From Leptolyngbya subtilissima AS-A7 (GTDB lineage: Bacteria; Cyanobacteriota; Cyanobacteriia; Phormidesmidales; Phormidesmidaceae): a DNA stretch of 64,000 nucleotides. The DNA is taken from assembly GCF_039962255.1 (NCBI RefSeq), contig NZ_JAMPKY010000003.1:1-64000 (forward strand). Direction: 5' to 3'. Of this stretch, positions 46,584-56,160 are shown piece by piece. The notes beneath the pieces are model-generated. The model had not been told where the DNA came from. It saw only the letters and a list, made by a program, of their open reading frames with translations, and ran no database searches. The number at the start of each line of letters is the position of its first letter. Position 1 is the stretch's first letter. A program made the position numbers and the translations under genes.

Positions 46584-46678
46584 GCAGCATTAAAGGATGG
46601 TGTCTGAGCAGCTATCTGATGGGTGGCCCGGACAGCCCCCTGGCAAAACCCCGCCCAAGACTAGCAACGATTAGCTGA

Positions 46679-48094
46679 CTAGGTAGACTTTGCTTTCGGC
46701 CTGAGGGTTTCGGGCAGACAGTCTTGCCGAAGCAGATCCGCCACGGTTTCTCGGCGAATAATCAGGGCAGCATCGCCATCGGCCACCAGCACCGCCGCAG
46801 GCCGGGGCACCCGATTGTAGTTCGAAGCCATGCTGTAATTGTAGGCACCCGTGCCCGCAATAGTAACCACATCGCCACTCTTCAACTCGGGCAGGGCCGC
46901 ATCCTTAATTAGAATATCTCCAGACTCGCAGTGCTTACCGGCTAGGGTTACGGTTTCGGCTAGAGGAGCCGTCATGCGGTTGGCTACCAGCGCCCGGTAT
47001 ACCGACTGATAAGTGATGGGGCGAGGGTTGTCAGACATGCCGCCGTCAATAGCCACGTAGGTGCGCAGGCCGGGGATCACCTTCTGGCTACCCACTCGGT
47101 AGGCGGTGACGCAGGCGGAGCCAATTAGCGATCGCCCCGGTTCGCACAGCAGCTTGGGCAGCGGAATGTTGTGAGCTGCACAGGCCGCGATCACGCTCTC
47201 GCACACAGTCTTCACCCAGGTGTCAATGCTCGGTGGGTCATCGCCCTCGGTGTAGCGAATGCCCAGACCACCGCCCACATCCAGTTCTGTCAGAGTGAGC
47301 CCGTAGCGCTGGGCCGTCACCATCCACTGGGCCATGACGCCCCCCAGATCGGTGTGGGGATTCAGCTCAAAAATCTGTGAGCCAATGTGGGCGTGAACTC
47401 CCAAACAGTGCAGCTGGGGCTGGCTCGCGAGGAACTCGAATACCGCCTCGATCTGGTCGGGGTCAAAGCCAAACTTGCTGTCGAGGTGGCCGGTGCGAAT
47501 GTATTCGTGGGTGTGGCACTCAATGCCGGGGGTAACCCGCAGCAAAACCGGCACGGTTTTACCCGCTTGGGTAGCCAGCTCGCCCAGGCTCTTAAGTTCA
47601 AGCCAATTATCGACCACCACTCGGCAGCCCACCTCGACCGCTAGAGTCAGCTCTTCAAACGACTTGTTGTTGCCGTGGAAATAGATGCGATCGGGGATGG
47701 CTCCGGCTCCGGTGGCTGTGAGCAGTTCGCCCGCCGAGACTACGTCAATACCTAGCCCCTCATCGGTGACAACAGCACATACCGCTAGGCAATTCCAGGC
47801 TTTCGACGCGTAAATTACGAGCGCCTCGCCAGGGTAGTAGCGCTCAAACCCCTGGCGGTACTGACGGCAGGCCGTGCGCAGGGTGTGGTCGTCGAGAATA
47901 TATAGAGGAGTGCCAAAGCGCTCGACCAAGTCCACCACGTCGCAGCCGCCGACGCTCAAATGGTCGTTCGGGGTGGTGGTGGCGGTCAGGGGCAACAGCT
48001 GCTGGTTGGGGGACAGCGTTGCTTCGGGGTTGGCTGGGGGGAGGTACTGGCGGCTGTCGGCGATTGAGGCCGGCAAAGGAGAAGTCGAAACCAT
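46679..48094 (-). CDS. lysA: Diaminopimelate decarboxylase
   Basis: From the ATG at 48094 the product is 471 residues; a frame up to 48304 adds 70 residues that look non-coding. It is a fold-III PLP decarboxylase: the lysine lies in ALVIYASKAWNCLAVC, with HAHIGSQI, ELDVGGGLGIRY, EPGRSLIGSACVTAYRVG and the late CESGDILIKDAALPELKSGD. It makes lysine from meso-diaminopimelate. The N-terminal extension of about 40 residues (Pro/Ser-rich) is normal in cyanobacteria. It heads the lysA-cdaA-uppS group and diverges from rimI. Confidence 0.95.
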   Translation of the reverse strand: MVSTSPLPASIADSRQYLPPANPEATLSPNQQLLPLTATTTPNDHLSVGGCDVVDLVERFGTPLYILDDHTLRTACRQYRQGFERYYPGEALVIYASKAWNCLAVCAVVTDEGLGIDVVSAGELLTATGAGAIPDRIYFHGNNKSFEELTLAVEVGCRVVVDNWLELKSLGELATQAGKTVPVLLRVTPGIECHTHEYIRTGHLDSKFGFDPDQIEAVFEFLASQPQLHCLGVHAHIGSQIFELNPHTDLGGVMAQWMVTAQRYGLTLTELDVGGGLGIRYTEGDDPPSIDTWVKTVCESVIAACAAHNIPLPKLLCEPGRSLIGSACVTAYRVGSQKVIPGLRTYVAIDGGMSDNPRPITYQSVYRALVANRMTAPLAETVTLAGKHCESGDILIKDAALPELKSGDVVTIAGTGAYNYSMASNYNRVPRPAAVLVADGDAALIIRRETVADLLRQDCLPETLRPKAKST

Positions 48095-48268
48095 AGACGT
48101 TGCGCTCACAGAAAAACGTTGTTCGAGGATTGATTTGAGACAGCTGTGGCCTGGAACTGGCGATCGCCCGACCCGACCAGTCTTTGCCCATTGCGCCCCT
48201 GACCCCAACCCCCAGTGTACAATTGATGGCTGTGCCAGTTTTCTTGCCCAGAAATAAAAGCCGTAAAG

Positions 48269-48955
48269 TTGGTGGGCTACCTCTCTTGCCAGGCTCCGTG
48301 CCACGACGACATTGCTGCCCTGGTGGCCCTCGACCAGCGCACCCTAGGGGGGCTTTGGTCAGCGGAGGGTTATGGGCGTGAGCTGGATAGCCCCAACAGC
48401 TGTCTGCTTATGCTGGTGCATAGACCTCATAGTATCCAGGAGAATCAGGCCGATCTATCGACGGCGTCGATGGCTGATCTGAAAATGGCTTCGGGTTTAG
48501 AGGATTCAGAACTCCAGCCCGGCCCTGCATCAGAACTAGACCGCAGCGATGGATCCGCTCTCCTCGGCCTGGGTTGCTACTGGGCAATTTTAGATGAGGC
48601 CCACATCACCGTACTGGCCGTCGATCCCCGCTATCAACGGCGGGGGCTAGGGAAATGGCTGCTGGTGAATCTTTTATTAGACGCTAGTGAGCGCCCCCTC
48701 ACCCGCGCCACCCTAGAAGTGCGCCCCTCTAACAGTCGTGCTTTGGCCCTCTATGAGAGCTTTGGGTTCGAGACTTTAGGTCGTCGGCGTCGCTACTACG
48801 CCGACGGTGAAGATGCCCTGATTCTGTGGCAAAAGTCCCTCAAAACCCCTGAATTTCGTGATCAACTCCAGCAGCATCGCAGTGTGGTGAGCGATCGCTT
48901 GAAGCGGCAAGGATGGGAGATAACAAACAAAAAATTGCCCCTCAACCGAACATAA
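48269..48955 (+). CDS. rimI: Ribosomal-protein-alanine N-acetyltransferase RimI
   Basis: This 228-residue GNAT protein starts at a TTG (48269) or the GTG one codon on; no ATG fits. It has CHDDIAALVALDQRTLGGLWSAEGYGREL, the acetyl-CoA loop VDPRYQRRGLGKWLLVNLLLDA, and LEVRPSNSRALALYESFGFETLGRRRRYYADGEDALIL. RimI acetylates the S18 N-terminus. About 45 acidic, Ser-rich residues (positions 51-95) are inserted between the early strands, so it is longer than the norm. clpC follows on the same strand. Confidence 0.88.
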   Translation: MVGYLSCQAPCHDDIAALVALDQRTLGGLWSAEGYGRELDSPNSCLLMLVHRPHSIQENQADLSTASMADLKMASGLEDSELQPGPASELDRSDGSALLGLGCYWAILDEAHITVLAVDPRYQRRGLGKWLLVNLLLDASERPLTRATLEVRPSNSRALALYESFGFETLGRRRRYYADGEDALILWQKSLKTPEFRDQLQQHRSVVSDRLKRQGWEITNKKLPLNRT

Positions 48956-49154
48956 AACCGAACCTTTAAAGTTGAGAAAATTTACATTTTTTACAAACTC
49001 AATCTATTGACAGTTGGCGATCCCAATTAATTTCTAAGCCCAAAGGAGTAGTTGAAGGAAGCGCGGTAAACCGCCTGTTTAGTAGGGCACAACTGACAAA
49101 AATCGCTGTGCTAGAATTTGCCTATCCGGCACGCACCAGGTGATTAATACCATC

Positions 49155-51620
49155 ATGTTTGAACGCTTCACAGAAAAAGCAATCAAGGTCATCATGCTGG
49201 CTCAGGAGGAAGCTCGTCGGCTCGGCCACAACTTTGTGGGTACTGAGCAGATTCTCCTGGGGTTAATTGGAGAAGGCACGGGCGTAGCCGCCAAGGTCTT
49301 AAAGTCAATGGGCGTCAACCTCAAGGATGCGCGCATTGAAGTTGAAAAGATCATTGGTCGTGGCTCCGGCTTTGTGGCCGTTGAAATTCCTTTTACCCCC
49401 CGAGCCAAGCGTGTGCTTGAACTCTCCTTGGAAGAGGCCCGTCAGCTCGGCCACAATTACATTGGCACCGAGCACCTGCTCCTAGGATTGATCCGCGAAG
49501 GCGAGGGGGTCGCGGCCCGCGTTCTCGAAAACTTGGGCGTTGACCTGTCTAAGGTACGCACTCAGGTGATTCGCATGCTGGGTGAGACAGCAGAGGTGTC
49601 TGCCGGAAGTAGTGGTGGGCGCACTAAAACCCCCACTCTGGATGAATTTGGCTCTAACCTGACCCAAATGGCCGCCGACGGCAAGCTCGATCCGGTGGTC
49701 GGTCGTCAGAAAGAAATTGAGCGCGTCATTCAAATTCTGGGTCGCCGCACCAAAAATAACCCGGTGTTAATTGGTGAGCCTGGCGTGGGTAAAACCGCGA
49801 TCGCCGAGGGCTTGGCCCAGCGCATTGGCAACGGTGATGTGCCCGATATCCTCGAAGACCGCCGCGTGGTGACCCTTGATATTGGTCTGCTAGTAGCCGG
49901 TACCAAGTACCGAGGCGAGTTTGAAGAGCGTCTGAAAAAAATCATGGATGAGATCCGCACCGCGGGCAATGTCATTCTGGTGATCGACGAGGTTCATACC
50001 CTGATTGGGGCGGGGGCTGCTGAAGGGGCGATCGACGCCGCTAACATCCTCAAGCCTGCTTTAGCACGGGGCGAGCTTCAGTGCATCGGGGCTACCACCC
50101 TCGATGAGTACCGCAAGCACATCGAGCGCGACGCTGCCCTTGAGCGTCGCTTTCAGCCGGTGATGGTGGGCGAGCCTAGCGTGGATGAAACTATCGAGAT
50201 TCTCCACGGCCTGCGCGATCGCTACGAGCAGCACCACAAGCTGAAGATCTCTGACGATGCTCTGGAGGCCGCTGCTAAGCTATCGGATCGCTATATCGCC
50301 GATCGCTTCCTGCCCGACAAGGCCATCGACCTGATCGACGAGGCGGGCTCCCGCGTTCGCCTACTCAATTCCCAACTACCTCCAGCCGCGAAGGAGCTCG
50401 ATCGTGAGCTGCGCCAAGTGTTGAAGGACAAAGACAACGCTGTGCGTTCCCAAGACTTTGACAAAGCTGGGGAACTGCGCGATCGCGAGATGGAGATCAA
50501 GGCCGAGATCCGGGCGATCGCTCAGAACAAGGTCAATGAAGACGCTGGTGGTGAAGACATGCCCGTGGTGGGCGAAGAAGACATCGCCCATATCGTTGCC
50601 TCCTGGACTGGGGTACCGGTGAGCAAACTCACCGAATCCGAGTCCGAGAAGCTGCTGCACATGGAAGATACCCTGCACCAGCGGCTAATCGGCCAAGACG
50701 AAGCGGTGAGGGCTATTTCCCGCGCCATTCGCCGTGCTCGAGTCGGCCTCAAAAACCCCAACCGACCGATCGCCAGCTTTGTGTTCTCCGGCCCCACTGG
50801 GGTTGGTAAAACCGAGCTAGCTAAGTCTCTGGCCGCCTACTTCTTCGGCTCCGAAGACTCCATGATTCGCTTGGACATGTCCGAGTTTATGGAGCGCCAT
50901 ACGGTTTCCAAGCTAATTGGTTCTCCTCCGGGCTATGTGGGCTACAACGAAGGCGGTCAGCTGACCGAAGCCGTGCGTCGTCGGCCCTACACCGTGGTGC
51001 TATTCGATGAAATTGAGAAGGCTCACCCCGATGTCTTCAACATGCTGCTGCAAATTCTAGAAGACGGCCGCCTGACCGATGCCAAGGGTCGCACGGTCGA
51101 CTTCAAGAACACCCTGCTAATTATGACTTCCAACATTGGTTCTAAAGTCATCGAGAAGGGTGGCGGTGGCCTCGGCTTCGAGTTTGAGCAAGATCAGGCC
51201 GAGTCGCAATACAACCGCATTCGCTCCCTGGTGAACGAAGAACTCAAGCAGTACTTCCGGCCTGAGTTCCTCAACCGCCTTGACGAGATCATCGTCTTCC
51301 GTCAGCTCACCAAGGACGAGGTCAAGGAGATCTCCGACATCCTGCTCAAGGAGGTGTTCGGTCGACTTACCGAGAAGAACATTCACCTCCAGGTCACCGA
51401 GCGCTTTAAGGAGCGCTTAGTGGAAGAAGGCTACAACCCCAGCTACGGGGCGCGGCCGCTGCGTCGAGCAATTATGCGACTGCTCGAAGATACCCTAGCC
51501 GAAGAGATTCTCTCTGGTCGTTTGGGTGATGGCGATACGGCTACCGTCGATGTCGACGACAGCGGTAAAGTCGTTATTCAAGCCGAACAGCGTCGAGAGC
51601 TGATCTCTGCCGAGAGCTAG
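49155..51620 (+). CDS. clpC: AAA+ chaperone ClpC
   Basis: From the ATG at 49155 ([22 protein letters not shown], the standard ClpC start) the product is 821 residues. It holds two Clp-N repeats (to about 145), AAA-1 with Walker A GEPGVGKT near 206, a UVR/M domain ([29 protein letters not shown]), and AAA-2 with GPTGVGKT near 546. ClpC unfolds substrates for ClpP or ClpR/ClpP, and is essential in cyanobacteria. A terminator lies 26 bp past the stop. Confidence 0.98.
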   Translation: MFERFTEKAIKVIMLAQEEARRLGHNFVGTEQILLGLIGEGTGVAAKVLKSMGVNLKDARIEVEKIIGRGSGFVAVEIPFTPRAKRVLELSLEEARQLGHNYIGTEHLLLGLIREGEGVAARVLENLGVDLSKVRTQVIRMLGETAEVSAGSSGGRTKTPTLDEFGSNLTQMAADGKLDPVVGRQKEIERVIQILGRRTKNNPVLIGEPGVGKTAIAEGLAQRIGNGDVPDILEDRRVVTLDIGLLVAGTKYRGEFEERLKKIMDEIRTAGNVILVIDEVHTLIGAGAAEGAIDAANILKPALARGELQCIGATTLDEYRKHIERDAALERRFQPVMVGEPSVDETIEILHGLRDRYEQHHKLKISDDALEAAAKLSDRYIADRFLPDKAIDLIDEAGSRVRLLNSQLPPAAKELDRELRQVLKDKDNAVRSQDFDKAGELRDREMEIKAEIRAIAQNKVNEDAGGEDMPVVGEEDIAHIVASWTGVPVSKLTESESEKLLHMEDTLHQRLIGQDEAVRAISRAIRRARVGLKNPNRPIASFVFSGPTGVGKTELAKSLAAYFFGSEDSMIRLDMSEFMERHTVSKLIGSPPGYVGYNEGGQLTEAVRRRPYTVVLFDEIEKAHPDVFNMLLQILEDGRLTDAKGRTVDFKNTLLIMTSNIGSKVIEKGGGGLGFEFEQDQAESQYNRIRSLVNEELKQYFRPEFLNRLDEIIVFRQLTKDEVKEISDILLKEVFGRLTEKNIHLQVTERFKERLVEEGYNPSYGARPLRRAIMRLLEDTLAEEILSGRLGDGDTATVDVDDSGKVVIQAEQRRELISAES

Positions 51621-51645
51621 GCGTTGGTCTAATCATCTGTTGTTG

Positions 51646-51680
51646 AAAATGCCGTTCTCCTAGGAGGGCGGCATTTATTG
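51646..51680 (+). terminator. clpC terminator
   Basis: AAATGCCG (51647-51654) pairs with CGGCATTT (51669-51676), with further inner pairing, and a TTTATTG tail. Confidence 0.8.
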
Positions 51681-51751
51681 TTTACATCTAAGGGGCATGC
51701 GACAGCGGCCCAGAGCCGGTATGCTGACATCACCATTTGACAGGTTTCACT

Positions 51752-51925
51752 ATGGGCGATACTACCAACTGTGAAAAATTGGCCAGCGTCTTTAACCAGG
51801 CTAGCCAGCAGGGCAAAAGTGCCTTTTGTAAAATGCTTTGGGATAATCAACCGGAAACCGTGCAGGCGCAGCTTAAACCTCTGCTTAGTGCTGAAACTAT
51901 AGAGGCTTTGCGCGACAAAGATTAG
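51752..51925 (+). CDS. Small hypothetical protein
   Basis: From the ATG at 51752 the product is 57 residues (MGDTTNCEKLASVFNQASQQ...); a TTG at 51737 is an alternative. It is polar and helical with two cysteines, and ends LKPLLSAETIEALRDKD. No membrane segment. I do not recognise it. It has its own start after the clpC terminator and no partner gene. Confidence 0.5.
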   Translation: MGDTTNCEKLASVFNQASQQGKSAFCKMLWDNQPETVQAQLKPLLSAETIEALRDKD

Positions 51926-52142
51926 GTACGAACCTGCTTGTCTCTACCGATCTAGGTCGAAGCGATAGGTTCAGGGGGCGCCGAAAACCCTACTCCTTAA
52001 GGCTTAGATCGTTCATCGTTGGGTTTTTCCGCTCTTTTCTAGCTAACGGGTTGGGTTTCGTTAGGTCACGGGTCACCCCATCAGTCGTTTCCCTTGCTAC
52101 AGTCGATAGGCAGATGAGCACAAGCACAGCAGGAGTACGGCC

Positions 52143-53510
52143 ATGGACCAGTGGCAGCAAGGAGAAACCCTTGATCTGGAAATTACTGACCTGAGTAGCA
52201 GCGGTGACGGCATCGGCCGCTGGCAGGATCGGGTGGTATTTGTGCCCGACACCGTACCCGGCGACTTGGTGCGGGCACGATTATTGCAGGCTAAGCCCAC
52301 CTTTGGTCGGGCCAAGGTGCGGCAGTTGCTGACCCCTTCTCCCGATCGCATTCGGGCGGCCTGCATTGTGGCTGACAAATGCGGCGGTTGTCAGTGGCAG
52401 TCCATCAGCTATCCCTCCCAACTGGCGGCTAAACAGCAGCAGGTGCTTGACGCCTTTACGCGTATAGGTGGCTTTGAAAAGCCCAATGTGCTGCCGATTT
52501 TGGCTTCTGATGCTCCTTTGGGCTACCGCAACAAGGCGACCTACCCCCTGGGGCGATCGCCCGAAGGCCAAGTCAAGGCAGGCTACTTTCGCCAGGGCAG
52601 CCACAAGCTGGTTAACCTCAACCAGTGCCCTGTGCAGGACGAGCGCCTGAACCCACTGCTGGCTGAGATTAAGCGCGACATTCAGGAGCGGGGTTGGTCG
52701 ATCTATAGCGAAAGCAAGCACCAAGGCAGGCTGCGCCACCTGTCGCTGCGGGTGGGCCGCCGCACTGGGCAGATGCTGCTGACCCTGGTATCCACAGCGC
52801 CTAATCTCAAGGATGTAGAATTGCAGGCCCAGGAGTGGCGAGAGCGTTACCCTGATCTTGTCGGCGTGTGTGTCAACCTCAACCCCGACAAGACCAACGC
52901 CATTTTTGGTGCCGAAACCCTAGTGATTGACGGCGTGCCCTACATCGAAGAAATCTTTGCCGGGCTGCGGTTTCGCATTCATGCCACTACGTTCTTTCAG
53001 GTCAATACCGAGCAGGCTGAGCAGGTGTTGCAGATTATTCTGGACGAGCTACAGCTCACCGGCAGCGAAACCATCATCGACGCCTACTGCGGCGTGGGCA
53101 CCTTGACTCTGCCCCTGGCTCAACAGGCCAAGCGGGTGATGGGTTTAGAAGTTCAGTCCGAAGCCGTAGCTCAGGGCTTGGCCAACGCAGGGCTCAACGG
53201 TATTGATAACGTTGAATTTCGCGCTGGGGATGTGGGGGCATTGCTGGTCGAGGCTGCCGCTAGCCTCAGCGATCCACTGGATATCGTCGTGCTTGATCCG
53301 CCCCGTAAGGGCTGCGATCGCTCGGTGCTCGATGCCCTGATCGAACTTCGTCCACCCCGCATCGTCTACATGAGCTGTGACCCCGCTACCCTGGCTCGAG
53401 ACCTTAAAATTCTGCGAGATGAAGGCGGCTATACCCTAACCAAGGCCCAACCCGCCGACTTCTTTCCCCAGACCCCCCACGTAGAATGCGTCGCATTTCT
53501 GGTAGCGTAA
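52143..53510 (+). CDS. rlmD: 23S rRNA (uracil-5-)-methyltransferase RlmD/RumA-type
   Basis: This 455-residue protein has an N-terminal TRAM domain (EITDLSSSGDGIGRWQDRVVFVPDTVPGD), an Fe-S cysteine group (CIVADKCGGCQW, with the fourth Cys near NQCPVQ), and a methyltransferase core with DAYCGVGTLTLPLA, VVLDPPRKGCD and the catalytic cysteine in VYMSCDPATLARDL. It methylates uracil C5 in rRNA or tRNA; the exact site (U1939 or U747, or tRNA U54) is inferred. lpxD follows 37 bp downstream. Confidence 0.92.
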   Translation: MDQWQQGETLDLEITDLSSSGDGIGRWQDRVVFVPDTVPGDLVRARLLQAKPTFGRAKVRQLLTPSPDRIRAACIVADKCGGCQWQSISYPSQLAAKQQQVLDAFTRIGGFEKPNVLPILASDAPLGYRNKATYPLGRSPEGQVKAGYFRQGSHKLVNLNQCPVQDERLNPLLAEIKRDIQERGWSIYSESKHQGRLRHLSLRVGRRTGQMLLTLVSTAPNLKDVELQAQEWRERYPDLVGVCVNLNPDKTNAIFGAETLVIDGVPYIEEIFAGLRFRIHATTFFQVNTEQAEQVLQIILDELQLTGSETIIDAYCGVGTLTLPLAQQAKRVMGLEVQSEAVAQGLANAGLNGIDNVEFRAGDVGALLVEAAASLSDPLDIVVLDPPRKGCDRSVLDALIELRPPRIVYMSCDPATLARDLKILRDEGGYTLTKAQPADFFPQTPHVECVAFLVA

Positions 53511-53547
53511 AAGCCAGATTGGTTTTACTGCGTTTCTCTCAGCTCCT

Positions 53548-54585
53548 ATGAAGTTCAGCACCATTGCCGACAAAATCCAGATTACCGCCGCCTCTAGTCT
53601 GACTGCCAACCCCGGCCACGATCCTGATATTGCTGGGGTGGCAGCCGTCGACCAGGCCTCGGTCGGCATGCTGAGCTACATCGAGGGAGATAAGTTCGCC
53701 AGCTTTGTAGGGACTACCCAAACCAACGCTCTGATTTTGCCTCAGAATCCCCTGTTGCAGGCCAAGGCCACCGAACGTGGCATCGCGTGGCTCAGCACCC
53801 CTGACCCACGCCTGGCCTTTGCCCGTGCCATTGCGCTGTTCTATACGCCCTACCAACCCGCTCCTGGCATCCACCCCACCGCCGTGATTGATCCCACGGC
53901 CACCTGTGGTGAAAATGTCTCCATCGGGGCCAACGCGGTAATTCAAGCCGGAGTCTACTTAGGAGAGGGGGTCTGCATTCATCCCAATGTGGTGGTCTAT
54001 CCCCAGGTGCGGGTGGGCGATCGCACCGTGCTGCACGCCAACTGCACCATCCACGAGCGCACTCAGATTGGCGCCGACTGCGCTATCCACAGCGGCGCGG
54101 TGGTCGGGGCCGAGGGCTTTGGCTTTGTGCCTACCCCCCACGGCTGGGAGAAAATGGAGCAGTCGGGCATTGTCGTCATTGAGGACGGCGTGCGGGTGGG
54201 CAGCAACTCCACCATCGATCGCCCTGCCGTGGGCACGACTCGTGTGGGGCGCGGCACCAAGCTCGATAACCTGGTGCATATTGCCCACGGCTGCCAGGTG
54301 GGCGAAGGGGTAGTGATGGCAGGGCAAGTGGGCATGGCCGGTGGCGTTACCATCGGCAACCGGGTGATTTTGGCGGGGCAGGTGGGCATTGCCAACCAGG
54401 CCGTGATTGGTGACGGCGCGATCGCCACCGCCAAAGCCGGCATCCATGGCGACGTCGCCCCCGGCGAAATCGTTACTGGCTCACCGGCTCTGCCCCATAA
54501 AGTCTCTCTCAAGGCCTCAGCGGTGTACCGTCGCCTGCCCGAAATGTACAAGATCGTTCAGCGCCTGCAAAAGCACCTACTCTAG
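53548..54585 (+). CDS. lpxD: UDP-3-O-acylglucosamine N-acyltransferase LpxD
   Basis: This 345-residue protein has an N-terminal uridine-binding part with LSYIEGDKFASFVGTTQTNALIL and a long left-handed hexapeptide beta-helix (PTAVIDPTATCGENVSIGANAVIQAGVYLGEGVCI...). The catalytic His is in NLVHIAHGCQVG, and GAEGFGFVPTPHGWEKMEQ is typical. It adds the N-linked acyl chain in lipid A synthesis of the outer membrane. No other lpx gene is adjacent. Confidence 0.93.
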   Translation: MKFSTIADKIQITAASSLTANPGHDPDIAGVAAVDQASVGMLSYIEGDKFASFVGTTQTNALILPQNPLLQAKATERGIAWLSTPDPRLAFARAIALFYTPYQPAPGIHPTAVIDPTATCGENVSIGANAVIQAGVYLGEGVCIHPNVVVYPQVRVGDRTVLHANCTIHERTQIGADCAIHSGAVVGAEGFGFVPTPHGWEKMEQSGIVVIEDGVRVGSNSTIDRPAVGTTRVGRGTKLDNLVHIAHGCQVGEGVVMAGQVGMAGGVTIGNRVILAGQVGIANQAVIGDGAIATAKAGIHGDVAPGEIVTGSPALPHKVSLKASAVYRRLPEMYKIVQRLQKHLL

Positions 54586-54604
54586 CCCCTTCTCACTCTT
54601 GCCC

Positions 54605-55231
54605 ATGACCTCAGCTTCCCAAGACGACATCCCCGACATTCAGCAGGAACTGCGCCTCAGCCGTCCGTTTACCCTAGCTGACGCCATCGGCCAGGAGGCG
54701 GGTAACTTCATGAAAGGAGAATCGCCAATTCCGCGGCTGGTGCAGGCAAGGCACGGTGCCCAGCAAGCGCTGAAAGAATCCCTAGTGGATGGCCCTGGCG
54801 CTCTGCACCGAGTGCTAGAGCAGTGGCTAGTGGATGATGAGCGCCGCCTCAGCCAGTACCTGGAGCACCCGGCTGAAGCCGTAAAGGATTTGCTGGTAAC
54901 GGTGCTGCGATCGCCCGTAACCCTCTACGAATTGGTGCGCCAAACCGACGTCACCTGGGGCCAGATTTACGATAGCCGCCCCCACTTTCAGCAGCCCGGG
55001 CAGCCCCCCCACCCCGATGATCAATACACCCACGAGTCGGTACGAGAGACCTTGGAGCAATGCCTATACTGCCTCAACCACTCACCTGTAGCAGAACTGA
55101 AACCAGACTCCGAAACTGCCCTGCCGCAGACAGCCGCTCGAATAAACCCACTGCTACTCATTAAAAAACCGCTGTTGTGGTTAACAACAGCGGCTAGGAG
55201 CACTAGTCATTTGAAAAATGTCAGACGGTAA
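54605..55231 (+). CDS. Hypothetical protein overlapping the lexA 3' end
   Basis: The first ATG after lpxD (54605) gives 208 residues. It is hydrophilic and helical with a region LVDDERRLSQYLEHPAEAVKDLLVTVLRSPVTLYELV. The last 25 codons read through the lexA terminator and the stop lies 11 bp inside lexA. No family is recognised. The overlap may be true, or the gene may end earlier in the living cell. It is probably co-transcribed with lpxD. Confidence 0.55.
   Translation: MTSASQDDIPDIQQELRLSRPFTLADAIGQEAGNFMKGESPIPRLVQARHGAQQALKESLVDGPGALHRVLEQWLVDDERRLSQYLEHPAEAVKDLLVTVLRSPVTLYELVRQTDVTWGQIYDSRPHFQQPGQPPHPDDQYTHESVRETLEQCLYCLNHSPVAELKPDSETALPQTAARINPLLLIKKPLLWLTTAARSTSHLKNVRR
55163..55193 (-). 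terminator. lexA terminator
   Basis: CCGCTGTTGT (55169-55178) pairs with ACAACAGCGG (55184-55193). On the minus strand six T follow (55168-55163). It overlaps the coding end of the convergent hypothetical gene. Confidence 0.85.
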
Positions 55232-55835
55232 AGTCGGGATCGATACCGCGCCACACGGCCACTAGGCGACCCTGTACGTCTACGAGATCCGCTGGAAACT
55301 CCATAATCGGGTACTTAGGGTTAGCAGGTTTGAGCTGTACCTGGTTGCCCTCGCGGTGGAATGATTTGAGGGTAGTGCCACTCTCAACCCGGGCCGCAAC
55401 AATGGTCCCCTCCCGAATGCCCTGGGGATCTTTTACCGGACGCATAATTACCACATCCCCGTCCTGAATCATGGCCTCGATCATGCTGTCTCCGGTGACC
55501 TTGAGGGCGTAGTCACCAGACTGAATGGGCAGCCCATTGAGATCGAGACGCTCAACAGTATCGGTAAACGCTTCGTTGACAAAACCAGCAGCAATGGTGC
55601 CAAGGATGGGCACACCACGGACATTATCCCGAACGCGAATGGTGCGCGCTTTCCCCTCGCTCCACTCAATGTAGCCTTTGTTCTTGAGGTGTTCTAAGCG
55701 ACTTTGAATGGGTGCAGGGGAACGTAGGTTCATTGCCCGCATCATTTGGCGAATGGAGGGGGAGTGCTGATTAGCCCGGATATACTCAACTAGCCAGTCG
55801 TAGAGCTCCTGTTGGGCAGTTGTTAAGGATTCCAT
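55221..55835 (-). CDS. lexA: LexA repressor
   Basis: This 204-residue protein has an N-terminal winged helix-turn-helix (LTTAQQELYDWLVEYIRANQHSPSIRQMMRAMNLRSPAPIQSRLEHLKNKGYI) and an S24 peptidase domain. The autocleavage site Ala83-Gly84, the catalytic Ser117 in VTGDSMIEA and the Lys157 in TLKSF are all kept. A perfect LexA-box (55868-55881) lies 33 bp upstream, so it should repress itself and be cleaved in the SOS response. Some cyanobacterial LexAs have lost the cleavage residues; this one has not. Confidence 0.95.
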   Translation of the reverse strand: MESLTTAQQELYDWLVEYIRANQHSPSIRQMMRAMNLRSPAPIQSRLEHLKNKGYIEWSEGKARTIRVRDNVRGVPILGTIAAGFVNEAFTDTVERLDLNGLPIQSGDYALKVTGDSMIEAMIQDGDVVIMRPVKDPQGIREGTIVAARVESGTTLKSFHREGNQVQLKPANPKYPIMEFPADLVDVQGRLVAVWRGIDPDFTV

Positions 55836-55867
55836 AGGGATTTAGCCACGGCGTCGAATCATGTTAT

Positions 55868-55881
55868 GGAACAAGTGTACC
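55868..55881 (-). promoter_or_regulatory. LexA box upstream of lexA
   Basis: On the minus strand the site reads GGTACACTTGTTCC. It satisfies every position of the cyanobacterial LexA consensus RGTACNNNDGTWCB. It is 33 bp before the lexA ATG. Confidence 0.75.
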
Positions 55882-56068
55882 AACTAGGCGACCATCTGTC
55901 TACTCTAACAATAAACCTTTGGGTAAACCAGTACTAACACTTACCCTAGTGCTGATCAGCCCAATTCAATTCAGCTGCTTTGTACGAGGAACAACCACCT
56001 GTTTCCATCGACCCGCCAGTATCTAATTTGGAGTTTGCTACGTTCAGAACAGCGATCGCTGTACCAAT

Positions 56069-56098
56069 AAAAAAGGCTGCCTGCAGGCAGCCTTTTTT
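56069..56098. terminator. Bidirectional terminator, 30-nt palindrome, after sigA
   Basis: Six A, GGCTGCCTG-CAGGCAGCC and six T form a perfect palindrome. It lies 63 bp past the sigA stop on the minus strand. Confidence 0.92.
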
Positions 56099-56160
56099 CA
56101 GTGGGTTTTGTCGAATATCACTCTAATACTTTAGCCATGAGGCTGAAGTCGAGGTCAACC

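Noticed and set aside
48095-48304. N-terminal extension of lysA to an upstream start
   Set aside because: The extra 70 residues have no LysA similarity and would run over the rimI start region; the ATG at 48094 gives the normal length.
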